In this document: positions 44,235 through 56,768 of the stretch, piece by piece
How positions within the stretch are numbered: position 1 is the first letter of the stretch
Layout of the letters: every line of letters begins with the position of its first letter
Assembly: GCA_951802425.1 (NCBI GenBank)
Contig: OX637803.1
Span: forward strand, 124,001-188,000
From: Clavaria fumosa
Taxonomy: Eukaryota; Basidiomycota; Agaricomycetes; Agaricales; Clavariaceae
Reading direction: 5' to 3'
DNA length: 64,000 bases
The notes under the pieces: generated by a model
What the model was told of the DNA's origin: nothing
Database searches by the model: none
Seen by the model: only the letters and a program-made list of their open reading frames with translations
Position numbers and translations under genes: made by a program

Positions 44235-47200
44235 ATGGCATGCACAAAAACATTGCCATTGTCCCAATGTCTCTCAAGGAATCCCAAGGGTGTCTGGATT
44301 GAACGGTCTCAATTTGCTGGTCATCAAGCCCGTATTCTAGCCACTGAGCGAAACTTGGATCAAGGCTTGGTGGATGCATCTCAGGCTGATGCTGAACTGT
44401 TTACCTTGACTGTTACTGATGCTGGCCCCAATCTTGAGAATCAAAGCAGACTTTGGACTTCAAGGTCTGATTTCCAGCAATACACGACAAACCACACACC
44501 TCGACTTTCATCCCTTCCTTTGCATGACTTTGCTGTGGAGGTCAGCCTCATTGTTGATGGATCCTGCAACTCTTCCTCGTCTCAACCAATAGCATTGGCC
44601 AATGCAGCATTGTTTCCACATCCGGCACACCTGTCATCTCATAATTCGATTCCTCCCCCCAAGCGTAAACGGATTGAGGTACAGCGTGCAGAGCACATCA
44701 TCAACAACATATCAACAAAAATCACAGAATTAGAATATGCATTTGCCCATCCATTGTCACAAGAGGAAATGTTGCAGCAGGAGACACAGATTGCACGTCT
44801 GCATATAGCACTCAAAATGTTGCAGCGTCGGATGCACTGCATAGGCGCAGCAGAAGAACTTACTGATCGACTGAGGGCATTGGGAGAGCTTTGCCATTCC
44901 AATCAGCAAGATGCTGGCAACTGCCCCATTCACTTTAATACAGGTATGAAGTCAGTCCTATTCTCATTTGGGACTTCACTTAACTGTTGTCTAGACCATT
45001 ACTACAGTGCAAAGATAGACAGCTGCGATGAATTAACACAGGTGTCGCTATTCCTTGGTGTATTATGCTGTGTCATTGCTGGCATGAGCCTATCCTTCGG
45101 GGATCTTATCATGGGACTTATTGACATCATCATCAATCTCACATCACAGCGCCAAGCCCAAGCACTGACTGAATTCCGAAGGCGGGTCCCTAAGACCATT
45201 GCCACAGCATTAGCTCAATTCAATCTTGATGGCTGCACCACCATTTATGCTGTCTGCCCTTCCTGCCATTGTACTTACAGTCCTCGGATCATGTTGGGCC
45301 CTAGCCATTATCCCCAACTATGCACCAACCAGCCCTATCCTGATGCTGAAGTCTGTGGAGAGAGTCTACTTACTTCTGGAGTATCCCAAAAACCAATCAA
45401 AAAGTTTGTTTATCATGAATTCAGTGATTATTTGGCCGGTCTGCTCGCACGACCTAATATTGAGGCAATGATGGACAAATCTTGTGAAACTTTCTGGGAT
45501 TCACTGGCAGAGATGATCATAGAGGATCATGATGTCTGTGCAGATGGCGATGATCCAATGGGGGATGGCAATACCGCATCTATTGACCCAGTGCATGACA
45601 TTTTTGGAGGGGAATTCTTGAAAACCTTTCGTGGCCCTTCAGGCAAACACTTGTTTTTAGATGGCCATCTGGGGAAGGACGTTTTGTGTTTGCTTTGAAT
45701 GTCGATTTTTTTCATCCCAAGGGTATCAGCATCCATTCAGCCACTGTATCTTGTGGTATCATTTCAATGGCTTGTCTAAACCTTCCTGTGAACATACGTT
45801 ACAAGCCTGAAAACTTGTATCTTGCAGGGGTGATACCTGGACCTCACGAACCACCTTTGACTGATCTCAACCACTATCTTCGTCCTCTCATTGATGACCT
45901 GGTGATATCTTGGGAAAGAGGGCTGCAATTCAGTCGCACGGCGTCATCGCAAACAGGCCGACTCTGCCGCAGTGCAATCGCCACTGTTGTCTGTGATCTT
46001 CTAGGGGCTCGGAAGACATCTCAATTGGCTTCTGTCAACAGTCACTTCTACTGCTCTGTGTGCCAATGCTCTCAGTTGTCAACAGTTGGAAGAACTGATA
46101 TTGAAAATTAGGTGCACCGAAATGTTGATGAGATGCGTCAGCATGCAGAAGAGTGGAAGAATGCCCCTATGCAAGCACAACGCAAAAAGTTTTTTGCCAT
46201 GCATGGAGTTCGCTGGTCTGAATTATGGTGTTTGACATATCGTCAGCTAGTCGTTGATTCAATGCATTGCCTCTTTGAAAACCTTGTCCAATACCATATC
46301 CGCGGATTATTGCAGCTGACAGAGAAATCGGACTCAGTCAAAACACCACCAGCTTTTACCCATGAATTCCAGGAGTACGATGCACATACCACAATGTTGA
46401 AGGAGAAGGATATCAAACAGATCTCTCAAATTCATGCTCTTTTGACAGGGCCAATTGATGATCCTTCTGCAGAGGCCTTCGACAATGATGCTACAACTGT
46501 GGACAGTGCTGATGCAACATCTATCACTGACAAAACAAATTCATTTGACCTTCTATGAAGGAGGCTTCTCCAACGGAACCGCAGTGCTCTGGCCTTTGTA
46601 TGCAGCAAGGAACTTGTAAATGCACCACAGGATCTTCAACAACGACTTTCAAAGAGAGACCTAGCTGATGCATTGCTTGAGTGGGTCAGTCTAGATATTT
46701 GGTTCTTATGCCCACTTTACTGACATAGTATCTAGCACAAAACAAAGCCACTGATAGCGGAAGACCAACCACCCAGTTTTGATAGGCATGCAGTTCTGAA
46801 GCATGTTAGAGAGGTCATCAAGCTTACGGTTACCCCATCATGGGTCGACTCTGTGCCTCAGGACTTTGGGTCTGCTCGAGCTGGCACTCTGAAAGCTCAT
46901 GAGTGGCAGTCCATGGCCTCACTTTATTTGCCCCTTGCCCTTATCACATTGGGGAAAAGGTTCTGCACATGATTCACAAGAGACAGCAAGGCAACTTGGT
47001 CATCTGCTCAACAATACTATGAGTCTTTTCTCTGCCATTCGAATAGCATGTTTGCGAACCATGACAACCTCACACATGGAAGCATATCGTACACATATTA
47101 CATCTTATGTGAGGGATCTTCGCGAACTTTACCCTCATGGTCGCTGTCGCCCCAGCCATCATATGGCACAACACCTGCACGAATTTCTCCGCCTCTTTGG

Positions 47201-48115
47201 GCCTGTCCAATCTTTGTGGTGTTATCCATTTGAACAGTTGGTAGGGATGCTTCAATGGCTTCCAAGCAATCACAAATCTTGTGAGTCATCCTAGCATTGA
47301 ACAGTCACATCCTTTAACATATGGCATAGCTGAGATGGAATCATCCATGACTCAGACATTTATCAAGGCTGCACGACTGAGATCTTGGCTGGAAAGGCCC
47401 AATTGCCCCCCTGCAATCATGCAATGCAAGAAGCTTTTTGACAAACTATTCCCCTACAATGCAAATGACTCTGGACACAATACACCTGTTGACATCCAAG
47501 ATGCTCCAGGTAGAGTTACACATGCCAGATTTCGACACAATGGTCTTATTTATGCGAGGTCCTCCTGCCACCTCGGTAACAGTCTTATACAATTTCATCC
47601 GGGCGGTGATGCAGCCTTGGATCCAGTAGTTGGTCAAATTGAGACCATCTACAGTCAAAGGAATGAACATTTTTTCATAGTTCACCATCAGTTGCTTGCT
47701 CACACTGGGACTGTGGACCCTTTTCAGCACTTTCCCCACCTTGCAATGAAAGTCTATTCTGCTCTGTTAGGAGATGAGGCAGAAAACATACGCCCAGAGT
47801 GGGTCCTCAGTCACATTGCTAGATATCCCATGTCTCCTGGATTGGTAGTGATTGATTCACTCTCTTGGGTAAGTTACAACAGTCCACTGATTCTTTTGTA
47901 ATTCATTTGTCAACATTTTCAGATCTAGCCTCAGATATAGAAGAATCACATGTACAGTATTTGCACCATGAAAATTCTTTTAGGATTGGGAAGAAGGAAC
48001 TTCAGGCTATGTCTGCTTCCCATGCCTGAGGGATATCCATGAACATGCATCAGTGAAAGATGTGAATGGTCAGAAATCTGCTTGGCTCAAGCATGGGAAG
48101 AAGGGAAATTACTGA
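44235..48115 (+). pseudogene. CACTA-type transposase (Tnp2/Transposase_21), frameshifted
   Basis: ATG 44235 (MACTKTLPL). The N-terminal part includes GVWIERSQFAGHQAR and a helical region; a 51-nt intron lies at 44944-44994. The catalytic part is easily recognised: VFALNVDFFHPKG, CGIISMACLNLP, IRYKPENLYLAGVIPGPHEP, LNHYLRPLIDDLV, VVCDLLGARKTSQ, HFYCSVCQC, GVRWSELW, LVVDSMHCLFENL, then a helical C-terminal half with PSHHMAQHLHEFLRLFGPV. Introns at 46685-46735, 47281-47329 and 47869-47984 are plausible. Lesions: one-base frameshift at about 45676, TAG at 46109-46111 in place of Trp, and a frameshift at about 46945. CACTA transposases cut and paste elements with CACTA ends; such ends were not found near 44110-44230 or after 48115. 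Confidence 0.85.
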
Positions 48116-48369
48116 ATCTGCCTTATGTAGACTTAAATTTCTCATTAACATCAGCAAACTGGGGTTGATTGTACAGTAGATTGTGGCAGTGCTATGTAGA
48201 TCTATGCAGATGCCACTCCCTGCCTGCTACCACCACCCTTCCCTTCCTCTGCACACCAGCCACTACAAATCAACGGCCCATGTCCCCGTCGTCGGTCTGT
48301 GACCGCAGTGGGGGACCTGGGCCGTTGCTGCATCACCATCGCCACTCGTCTGTCATCATCCACTGCTAC

Positions 48370-49960
48370 TGCTGATGCTGCCTAGCTGTCGTCCGCCGCC
48401 ACCGCTGCCGTCATCCGCTGCTGCCGCCGCCGCCGTCACGGTTGCTGTTGCCGCCGCTGTCGCTGTTGCTGCTGCTGCCATCACCGCCGTCGCTGTTGCT
48501 GCTGCCGCCATCACCACCGCTGCTGCCGCTGTTGCTTTGCCGCTGCTGCTACCGCCGCCGCCGCCGTATTTGCTGGAGGAGGGAGAGAAAGGAAATGGAG
48601 GGATGGATGAGGGGGAGAAAGAGGAGAGGGAGAAGTGCTGCCGCCACCCTCACCATTGCCCTGTAAATTTTTAAAAAATGTCAAAAAACGGGAGAGGATA
48701 CACCTGGTGGCCCCTCCCTGAAGGTGTCACCGTCATCGTCATTGGTGCTGGAAGAGGGAGAGCAAGAGGGAGAGCAAGAGGGAGGAGGAGAGGGGGGAGA
48801 AGAAGAGAGGGGAGGGTGCCGCCGCCGTTGTCGTCGTTGCCCCGTCGCCACTATCGTCGCCGCTGCCGCCGCCTCTGAAGGAGAGGGAAAAGGGGGAGAG
48901 GGAGAGCTGCCGCCATCGTTGCGGTCGTTGCTGTCTGTCGTTGTCCGCTGTCGTCCGTTGCCCAGTCACTGTTGCTACTGCTGCCGCCGCCGTCACTGTC
49001 GCTGCTGCCGCCGCTGCTGTCAGTGTTGCTGCTGCCACCGATGCCATTGCTGTTGCTGCCACCGTCGCCGCCGTCGCTGTTGCTTTACTGCCGCCGCCGC
49101 TGCTGCTATTGGTGACGCCACCCTGCCGCGACTGCTGCTGTTGTTGCTGCTGCCGCCACCGCCGCCGCTGCCGCTGTTGCTTTGCCGCTGCTGCTGCCGC
49201 TGTCGTCTTCATCGTCATTGCTGGAGGAGGGAGAGAAAGGAAGAGGGAGGAGAGGGGAGAGAGGGAGGAGAGAGGAGAGAGGGATGGAGGAGAGGGAGAA
49301 AGAGGAGAGGGAGAAGTGCCGCCGCCGCCCTCACTATTGCCCTGTAAATTAATAAAATAAAATAAAATAAAATGACAACAAACAGGAGAGGACGCACCTG
49401 GTGGCCCCTCGCTAGGGGTGTCACCGCCGTCGTCATTGGTGATGGAGGAGGGAGAGCAAGAGGGAGAGCGAGAGGGGGGGGAGGAGAGGGGGGAGAAGAA
49501 GAGAGGGGAGAAGAAGAGAGGGGAGAAGAAGAGGGGAGAGAGTGCCGCCGCTGTTGTCGTCGTTGCCCCGTCGCCACCGTCATCGCCGCTGCCGCCGCCT
49601 CTGCAGGAGAGAGAGAGGGAAAAGAGGGAGAAGGGAGAGCTGCCGCCATCGTTGCCGTCGTTGCTGTCCGTCGTTGTCCGCCATTGTCTGTTGCCCTGTT
49701 GCTGCCGCTGCTGTTGCCGCTGCTGCCATCGCTGTTGCTACTGCTGCCATCACTGCCGCCGTTGCTGCTACCACTGCCACCGTCGCAGTTGCTGCTGCCA
49801 CTGCCACCATCGCAGTTGCTGCTGCCACTGCCACCGTCGCAGTTGCTGCTGCCGCCGCCACCGTCGCAGTTGCTGCTGCTGCCGCTGCCGTCGCAGTTGC
49901 TGCTGCCGCTGCCGTCGCAGTTGCTGCTGCCGCCGCTGCTACCCTACCATGTCTGGGAAG
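48370..49960. repeat. GC-rich modular array 2
   Basis: The same building blocks as 40755-42530: trinucleotide runs of CCG/CTG/GTT, GGAGAGG purine tracts, and linkers CCCTGTAAATTTTTAAAAAA (48660) and CCCTGTAAATTAATAAAATA (49340). The end (49700-49950) is a fairly regular array of GTTGCTGCTGCCACTGCCACCGTCGCA units of about 27 bp. No real gene. Confidence 0.85.
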
Positions 49961-50034
49961 TTGACCTCGCTGAGTGAAACCAGATTGGACAGGGGAAAGA
50001 TAATTGGGCTTTATTGAGCTTGACCGTCGTCTTG

Positions 50035-50165
50035 ATTACGTGCTCAGTAAAGGCGTTGCAGAGCATGCTGAGTCCAAGAAGAGCCATAGGCTTGACCTAC
50101 GTCGACCAAATCTGTCAGGGCAAGGTCCACCATAGTCGGTGCATGCAAAATCTAATACAGCATCG
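50035..50165 (+). repeat. partial composite block linker
   Basis: GCTCAGTAAAGGCGTTGCAGAG...CTAATACAGCAT, the same linker that joins header and CAG-rich minisatellite in blocks X1 and X2, here directly followed by GC-rich array 3. Confidence 0.75.
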
Positions 50166-50975
50166 TTATTGCTGGAGGAGGGAGAGGGAGAGGGAGGAGA
50201 GGGAGGAGAGTGGGAGGGGGAGAAGAAGAGAGGGGAGAGGGTGGGGGGAGGGTGAGAGTGCCACCGCTGTTGTCGTCATTGCCCCGTCACCACCGTCGTC
50301 GCCGCTGCTGCCGCCTCTGAAGGAAAGGGAGAGGGAGAGGCGCCGCTATCGTTGCCGTCGTTGCTGACCGTCGTTGTCCGCCGTCGTCTGTTGCCTTGTA
50401 AATGGTATTTGTTTTATTATTAATAAAAAAATGAAATGAAAACGAAAAAAAGGCGGGGGGACAGCGCACCTGGTGGTTTCCACCCGTCGCCACCGTTATC
50501 GTCTCTGAGGGGTGGGAGAAGAGAGAGGAGAGGGGAAGCACTACTGAAGGAGAGGGAGCAAGGGGGGGGAGGGTGTGGGTGCCACCACTGCCGCTGTCAT
50601 CATCGTCATCGTCATTGCCGTCGTCGCGCTGCCACTGCCGCTGAAGGAGAGGGAGAGGGAGGAGTGGTGAGAGAGTGTGAGGGTGCCGCCACTGCTGCCA
50701 TCTCTGCTGTCCATTGCCCTGTAAATAGTGAAATGAAAGTGAAAAAATGGAATGAAAATGAAAAAGACGGGGAGGGTGCACCTAGTGTTGCCGCCGCCAC
50801 TGTTGCTGCCATCACCGCTGTTGCTGCCGCCGCCATTGCCACCGCTGTTGTCATCAAAGTCATAGCGTGGGGGAAGGGGGGAAGAGAGAGATGACAGAGG
50901 GAGGTGAGGGGGATATGGAGAGAGAAAAGAGGGAGAGGAGAGCCGCCGTCGTCACCGTTGTCCTTGACCTGTAAA
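50166..50975. repeat. GC-rich modular array 3
   Basis: Continues the modular pattern with linkers near 50393 (CCTTGTAAATGG), 50716 (CCCTGTAAATAG) and 50968 (ACCTGTAAATAG). It corresponds closely to 41700-42510 of array 1. Confidence 0.85.
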
Positions 50976-51021
50976 TAGAAAGAAAAAAAAAGAACAAAAT
51001 AGCAAAAAAAGAGGGAGAGAA

Positions 51022-53565
51022 GTAGGGATTGGGGAAACGGGAAGCCAGCAACTGCGCCACACAGGGCCGCTGTTCCTCTGCCAGAGGGACAGATCCAGAG
51101 TGATCAGTAAAGGTGTTGCAGAGCGTGCTGAGTCCAAGAAGAGCTGTAGGCTTGACCTACATCGACCAAATCTGTCAGGGCAGGTCCACCATAGTCAGTG
51201 CATGCAAAACCTAATACAGCATGTAAGCTGTCAGACGCGTTGGCCAAGACGTACATTTCTTATGCTCTTGTAGTCCCTTCCGGTGTGACAACAGTGGCAG
51301 CAGCAGGACAGCGGTGGCAGCGGGTGTGACGATGGTGGCAGCGAACACGACAGTGGCAGCAGTGAGTGCGACAGCGAGCAACGAGAGCAGTGGCAGTGAA
51401 CATGACAGCGGCGGCAGCGAGCGCAACAGCAGTGGCAGCGAGCACGACAGCGGTGGCAGCGAGCAACGAGAGCAAGTGGCAGCAAACATGACAGCAGCGG
51501 CAGCGAGCAATGAGAGCAGTGGCAGTGAACATGACAGCGGCAGCAGCGAGCGCAACAGCGGTGGCAGCGAGCGCAACAGCAGCGGCAGCGAGCACGACAG
51601 TGGTGGCAGCGGGTGTGACAGTGGTGGCAGCGAGCAACAAGAGCAAGTGGCAGCAAACATGACAGCGGCGGCAGCGAGCAATGAGAGCAGTGGCAGTGAA
51701 CATGACAGCGGCGGCAGCGAGCAATGAGAGCAGTGGCAGTGAACATGACAGCGGCAGCAGCGAGCATGACAGCGGTGGCAGCAGGTGTGACGGTGGTGGC
51801 AGCGACTAACGAGAGCAAGTGGCAGCAAACATGACAGCAGCGGCAGCGAGCATGACCGCGGCAGCAGCGAGCGCGATAGCAGCTGCAGCAGCGAGCGCAG
51901 CAGCGGGTAGTCTTTGCTGCCGCACACCAATGAGAGGGGGTCGTCGAGATGGCATTTCGTATTCATACTGATATGCACGTCACTCTGCAAGAAATGTCGC
52001 TGACTGCCTGCTGTGGAGTGGCAATGACCAAACAGTCACAAGATCAAGGTGACGCTTGTCCGCAACTTCGATCTTTACGCCCGTCCCGACCCGAGTCGAG
52101 TGAGTCTCTGTGGTTATACCGCAGAAACTCTCCTCCATCTTCGTGTCTGAGGACCTCTTCTCACCAAAGTTGAAACATCACACTTGGTTAGTTTCTATCT
52201 TGTTATTGCCCTACTGACTCTTGCATTGATCTACAGACCCACAGTGTTACGACCCCATCCGCTTGCATAAGCACTATCCCCGCCCCGGACTCCGAGTTCT
52301 GTACCAACTCCGATCCGCTCCGCCGTAACTCCGTACGCCCCGCTCCGCATCTTCATCGGACTTTACTCCGCCGACCTTTGGACCATTCGGACTTCGTTCT
52401 AGAACCTTCTCCCTCCATCCCCTCATTCTGTTCACTACTGAAAGGATACCCTTGACCCATGGGAGTCGCTTTTGTTGTTGTTTCTTTGTTCCAAGAAAAT
52501 TGCACAGGCACAAGTGGTGAAACTCTCCTAGTAATTTGATATGTACATTGTTTCACATTACTCCTATACTCTGTCCTTGCAGTATAAGTTTCCACCTGTA
52601 TCTCCCTGCTCCTCAGTTGGAATATTAACGTCTCTTGATCCTAAAAACATCTCTGAGCTTTCGTCCTCATCATCCTCGACGTTCTCCACGTCATCCGATC
52701 AACTCTGACCAACTCCGACGGACTCCGATCAACTTCGGAGTTTTGACTTGTGTTCTGATCCTCCCTTAGGTATTGTTCTTGTTTGATAAATAGGGACATG
52801 TATATACGCAGTGGCACAACACATACGTTGAGGCCGCAGTCCCATAAGTCTCTCTTCCTCGTGTTTACTTCTCCGTTTCTCCGATATCGGACTCCGACCG
52901 GACTCCGATAGAATATCTCCGCTCCGCTCCGCTAACCCCTTCGCCGCTAACCTTGTTAGGACCGTGACACACAGATCCATTGTCTCTGTGTGCCCTTGTA
53001 GGAATCGTCATGCGTACCCCCTTTTTTTTGTTTTTGCGCCCTTGTCTCTGTGTCCTGGCCCTCGTCTCTGTGTGTGCCAAGTCTCCACATACCCCGCCCC
53101 CGTCTCTGCATGTGCCCCCATCTCCAGTACCCCAGCCCCTGTCTCTGCATACCCCTGTTTCCCCCATCTCCGAGTGCCCCGGTCCCCGACTCTGTGTGCC
53201 CCAGCCCCCATCTCTGCGTGCCCTGGTCCCCGTCTCTGCGTGCCCCGGCCCTCGTCTCTGCGTCTGCCCCCATCTCCACATACCCCAGCCCCCGTCTCTG
53301 CGTGCCCCCATTTCCCCCATCTCCGTGTGCCCCAGTCCCCGACTCCACGTGCCCTGGCCCCCATCTCTGGGTGCTCCTGTTTCCCCCATCTCCGCATGCC
53401 CCGGCCCCCGTCTCTGCATGTGCCCCCGTCTCCAGTACCCCAGCCCCCATCTCTGTGTGCCCTGGTCCCCATCTCCGCGTGCCCTGGTCCCCGTCTCTGT
53501 GTGCCCGGCCCCCATCTCTGTGCCCCCGTTTCCCCCATCTGCGTGCCCCGGCCCCCACGCAGAGA
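51022..53565 (+). repeat. composite repeat block X, copy 2 (forward), split by a solo LTR
   Basis: Same order as copy 1: header, linker, CAG-rich minisatellite (51290-51890, longer than in copy 1), core (51900-52239), then CT-rich minisatellite (53090-53560). A 725-bp solo LTR with its target duplication sits in the core at CTACAGACC/CACAG, so the block existed before that insertion. Confidence 0.85.
52240..52974 (+). mobile_element. solo LTR of the element 1 family
   Basis: LTR 52245-52969 (725 bp), TGTTACGACC...GGACCGTGACA, flanked by CACAG on both sides (52240-52244 and 52970-52974). The unoccupied site is seen in block X1 at 43555-43568 (CAGACCCACAGATCC). It gives the full length of the LTR that is cut off at position 1. 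A solo LTR with intact target duplication is the product of recombination between the two LTRs of one element. Confidence 0.95.
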
Positions 53566-54280
53566 CAGGGGCGGGGTATGTGGAGACTTGGCACACACAG
53601 AGACAAGGGCGCAAAAACGAAAAAACGGGGGTACGCATGATGATTCCTATGAGGGCACACAGAGACAATGGATCTGTGGGTCTGTAGATCAATGCAAGAG
53701 TCAGTAGGGCAATAACAAGATAGAAACTAACCAAGTGTGATGTTTCAACTTTGGTGAGAAGAGGTCCTCAGACACGAAGACAGAGGAGAGTTTCTGCGGT
53801 ATAACCACAGAGACTCACTCGACTCGGGTCGGGACAGGTGCGACGGGTGCGACAGGCATAAAGATCGAGGTTGCGGACAAGCATCACCTTGATCTTGTGA
53901 CTGTTTGGTCGTCGCCACTCCACAGCAGGCAGTCACGCGACATTTCTTGCAGAGCGACGCGCATATCAGTATGAATACAAAATGCCATCTCGATGACCCC
54001 CTCTCATCGGTGTGCGGCAGCAAAGACTACCCACTGCTGCAGCTGCTATCGCCCTCGCTGCTGCCGCCACTGTCATGTTCACTGCCACTTGCTCTCATTG
54101 CTCGCTGCCACCGCTGTCGTGCTTGCTGCTGCCACTGTCATGTTCGCTGCCACTGCCACTGCTGTCGTGTTCGCTGCCACCATCGTCACACCCGCTGCCA
54201 CTGCTGTCCTGCCGCTGCCACCGCTGTCATACCGGAAGGGACTACAAGAGCATAAGAAATGTATGTCTTTGCCATTGCAC
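53566..54280 (-). repeat. composite repeat block X, copy 3 (inverted)
   Basis: Reverse complement of the block: CT-rich end, core (53680-54030), shortened CAG-rich minisatellite (54030-54235), and the linker end GGAAGGGACTACAAGAGCAT...CTTTGCC. With copy 2 it forms an imperfect palindrome with its centre near 53565. It has no solo LTR. Confidence 0.85.
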
Positions 54281-54600
54281 TTTTTCTACGACCCTGCGGG
54301 TGGGGACACGTTCGGCACCATGTGGGACACACAGGTGAAAATGCCTCAGGTATTCAAAGTCTTCAATGGGTTCTCCAGCTTGCCCACAAGCCAAGGTTAG
54401 AGCCGGTTTCTGATGCATTTGGAGTTGACTGAAAGGTGCCTTGCTTTTTACCCACAATGTGTACCCTAGCCCAAGGACAAGAAGAACAAGCAGAAAAATG
54501 TCGTGGTGTTGAACAGGCAGCCTGTGCTTAGCGAGATTGGGAGGCTGGGTCTGGGTCTACTTGCTGAGATTTGGTTTCCGGGCACAAGGCACCAGTGTAA
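54281..54600 (+). other. possible 3' exons of an unrecognised gene
   Basis: A frame reading YDPAGGDTFGTMWDTQVKM to PTSQG ends at 54400 and may be spliced to later pieces: HLELTERCLAFYPQCVP (about 54417-54467) and KQKNVVVLNRQPVLSEI to LAEIWFPGTRHQ (about 54490-54600). The amino-acid use looks like real protein, but no family is recognised and the 5' part would be in the inverted repeat block, so it is probably a remnant. Confidence 0.3.
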
Positions 54601-54737
54601 TAAACAGGGTTGTTCTCTATCATGAAAATTTAATCAGCATAAAATATCTTTAAAGTTGAATTGAAGCCAGTCTAAGACCACTCGAATCAGTTTGACCTTT
54701 TCCTGATACATTCAACCATGCATTTGCCCATGCAGTC

Positions 54738-54792
54738 GCCCACTCATTGCCCACTCATTGCCCACTCATTGCCCACCCATTGTCCACTCATT
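54738..54792. repeat. 11-bp tandem repeat
   Basis: Five copies of GCCCACTCATT, the last two with one change each. Confidence 0.9.
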
Positions 54793-54885
54793 GCCCTTTG
54801 ATCGGGGCAATGAGTTTAGACTTGGTCTGAATTTGGAATTTACAATAAGATTTAAATGTCAATCTAATTTTCAAGTAATCATTGT

Positions 54886-56768
54886 CACCCCCTTCAGCAC
54901 ACCCACCCCCTATCCAAAAGGCCTAGCCAATTTTGACTGATGCCCTTTTTATAGGCCCAGCCAATCATTGGCTGAGATATAGTCGTATAGGCTTGGCCGA
55001 TCAACTTGATATACCAAAGTCATGTTATACATACACAGATCTCATGGTACTAATGATGCCCTTTCAAAAGAGCTAGCCAATGAACATTTTAGGAACCAGT
55101 GAAGAGGGCCTGAAGCACCCTATTCAAAACACTTCTCTCCTTACATGACAAAGAGGCTGGGGATGAAGCATATATAGAGTTTATGAAGCAAGAGATCAGA
55201 TATGCTATTTGACAGGAACATAAATTACAAGGTCATCATCATCTGAGACTGCATTAGTGTTAAATGAGACCATACACCTTAATACAGCAGGGTGAAATCA
55301 AAACCAATATGCCTTATAATAGGCTTCCAATAGGTTGGAGCAAACTCAACCTCCAAACATGCAATAGAGCCACTGTGAACTTAGGATGAAATGTGGTCTG
55401 TCAACTGAATCAGGAACGTTGCAAGATGATGTTCTTTAGAAAAGGATGGACCTTTTGAATACCATGCAGCAAGCACTGTCTAGAACCTGATATGCATTTG
55501 AATAGACTAAAAAATGGTTAGTTTAGATGGCAAATTTGGACATAAAATTGAGCCATTATGATCTGTAATTGAATGTGGCAAGTGATGCAGGCAGTATCAT
55601 TATCTGTTATTCCACAATTCATCATAAAAGGCCCCAAATATGCCATCCATCAGGGCATACTCCTTGTGATTATCTGGTATCCCTTAAAAAGGGCTAAACT
55701 ATTGCACTACATGAGCACAGATTACAAAGAATTATTAGAATCTGGAGAGACTGACATCCTGCACAATATGCACATTTAGATATTCCATGCTATGAATATG
55801 ATCCATACTGAATAAAGATATGCTTCACTGTCTTATTGGGAGATGATTGTCAAACAGCTGTAAAATGGAACCTGTTCACATTTTACTGCACTACTGAGAT
55901 CTATTTTCAACCATTCCTCCTTGGTCGCAGTACCCGTTTCTTTGCATCCATGGAGGCCCTCTGTCTGGCCCTGGTCCTATATAGTGACTTGGACCTTTCC
56001 TCATCCTTTTCACCCCCCACCCGTCTCCTTTTCTGTAGGCTGGGTTCTGCCTCATTATGGATCTCAACTACCACATGAGTGGCAGGATGATCACCACTTT
56101 CTACCCCAACCCCCTCAGCACCATCACACTGTTCAATATCCACCTGCTTCCACAGACTGGATTCTTCTGCATCGGTGGTTGGGGGAACAGAAGCATTGAC
56201 CCTATCATCATCCCCATCATCACTCTGCCCATCATTATCTGACTCCTGTGAGCCAGATTCCTCACTTTATACAATTAAAAAGTGCATTGATGATAATGAT
56301 GACATGAAAACACTCACTCAGTACTGATATAGACACAATCTTCTTGTGCCTTCCCCTTCTTGAGAGACAGCCTCTTCACCCTGTTGTCAGATGACAATGA
56401 AGGTTCTTCTTCAGATCCTTGGTGATGGCTGACCAGTGGCCTTGATGCCTTCCCTCTTAGATGCTGTGGAAGGACATGCTGAAACTGGAATATCTTTTGG
56501 CCAAGCGTCTGACGATGACAGAGAAAATCACAGAGGTGCCTGACATCCACATAGTGCATGTTTGAAGGCTCCCGGATCCACAAGCCATCTGGAAGATATT
56601 CCTTTGCAATGAATTTGTGTGGCTGATCAGCTATCAGAAGCCAAGGAACAGCAACCTTCTTGTTTTTGGTTGTGTTGCCTGTATTTTTAAGGCTTTATTT
56701 CAAAAATGGACTAAAATGAGGTGCAAGAGAGACATACAATAAGTGATGGTCAAAAATGACCTCAAGAT
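54886..56768 (+). repeat. left long terminal inverted repeat
   Basis: 1883 bp. The inner part, including the frames at 55573-55779, 55836-56078 and 56314-56583, is identical to the right arm. The outer ~200 bp shows about eight differences, all transitions. Confidence 0.9.

Noticed and set aside
44110..48200. CACTA ends or 3-bp duplication around the Tnp2 gene
   Set aside because: Searched by eye on both sides; no CACTA/TAGTG pair was seen, so element borders are left undefined.
48724..50017. Similar long frames in arrays 2 and 3
   Set aside because: Same low-complexity origin; no coding evidence.
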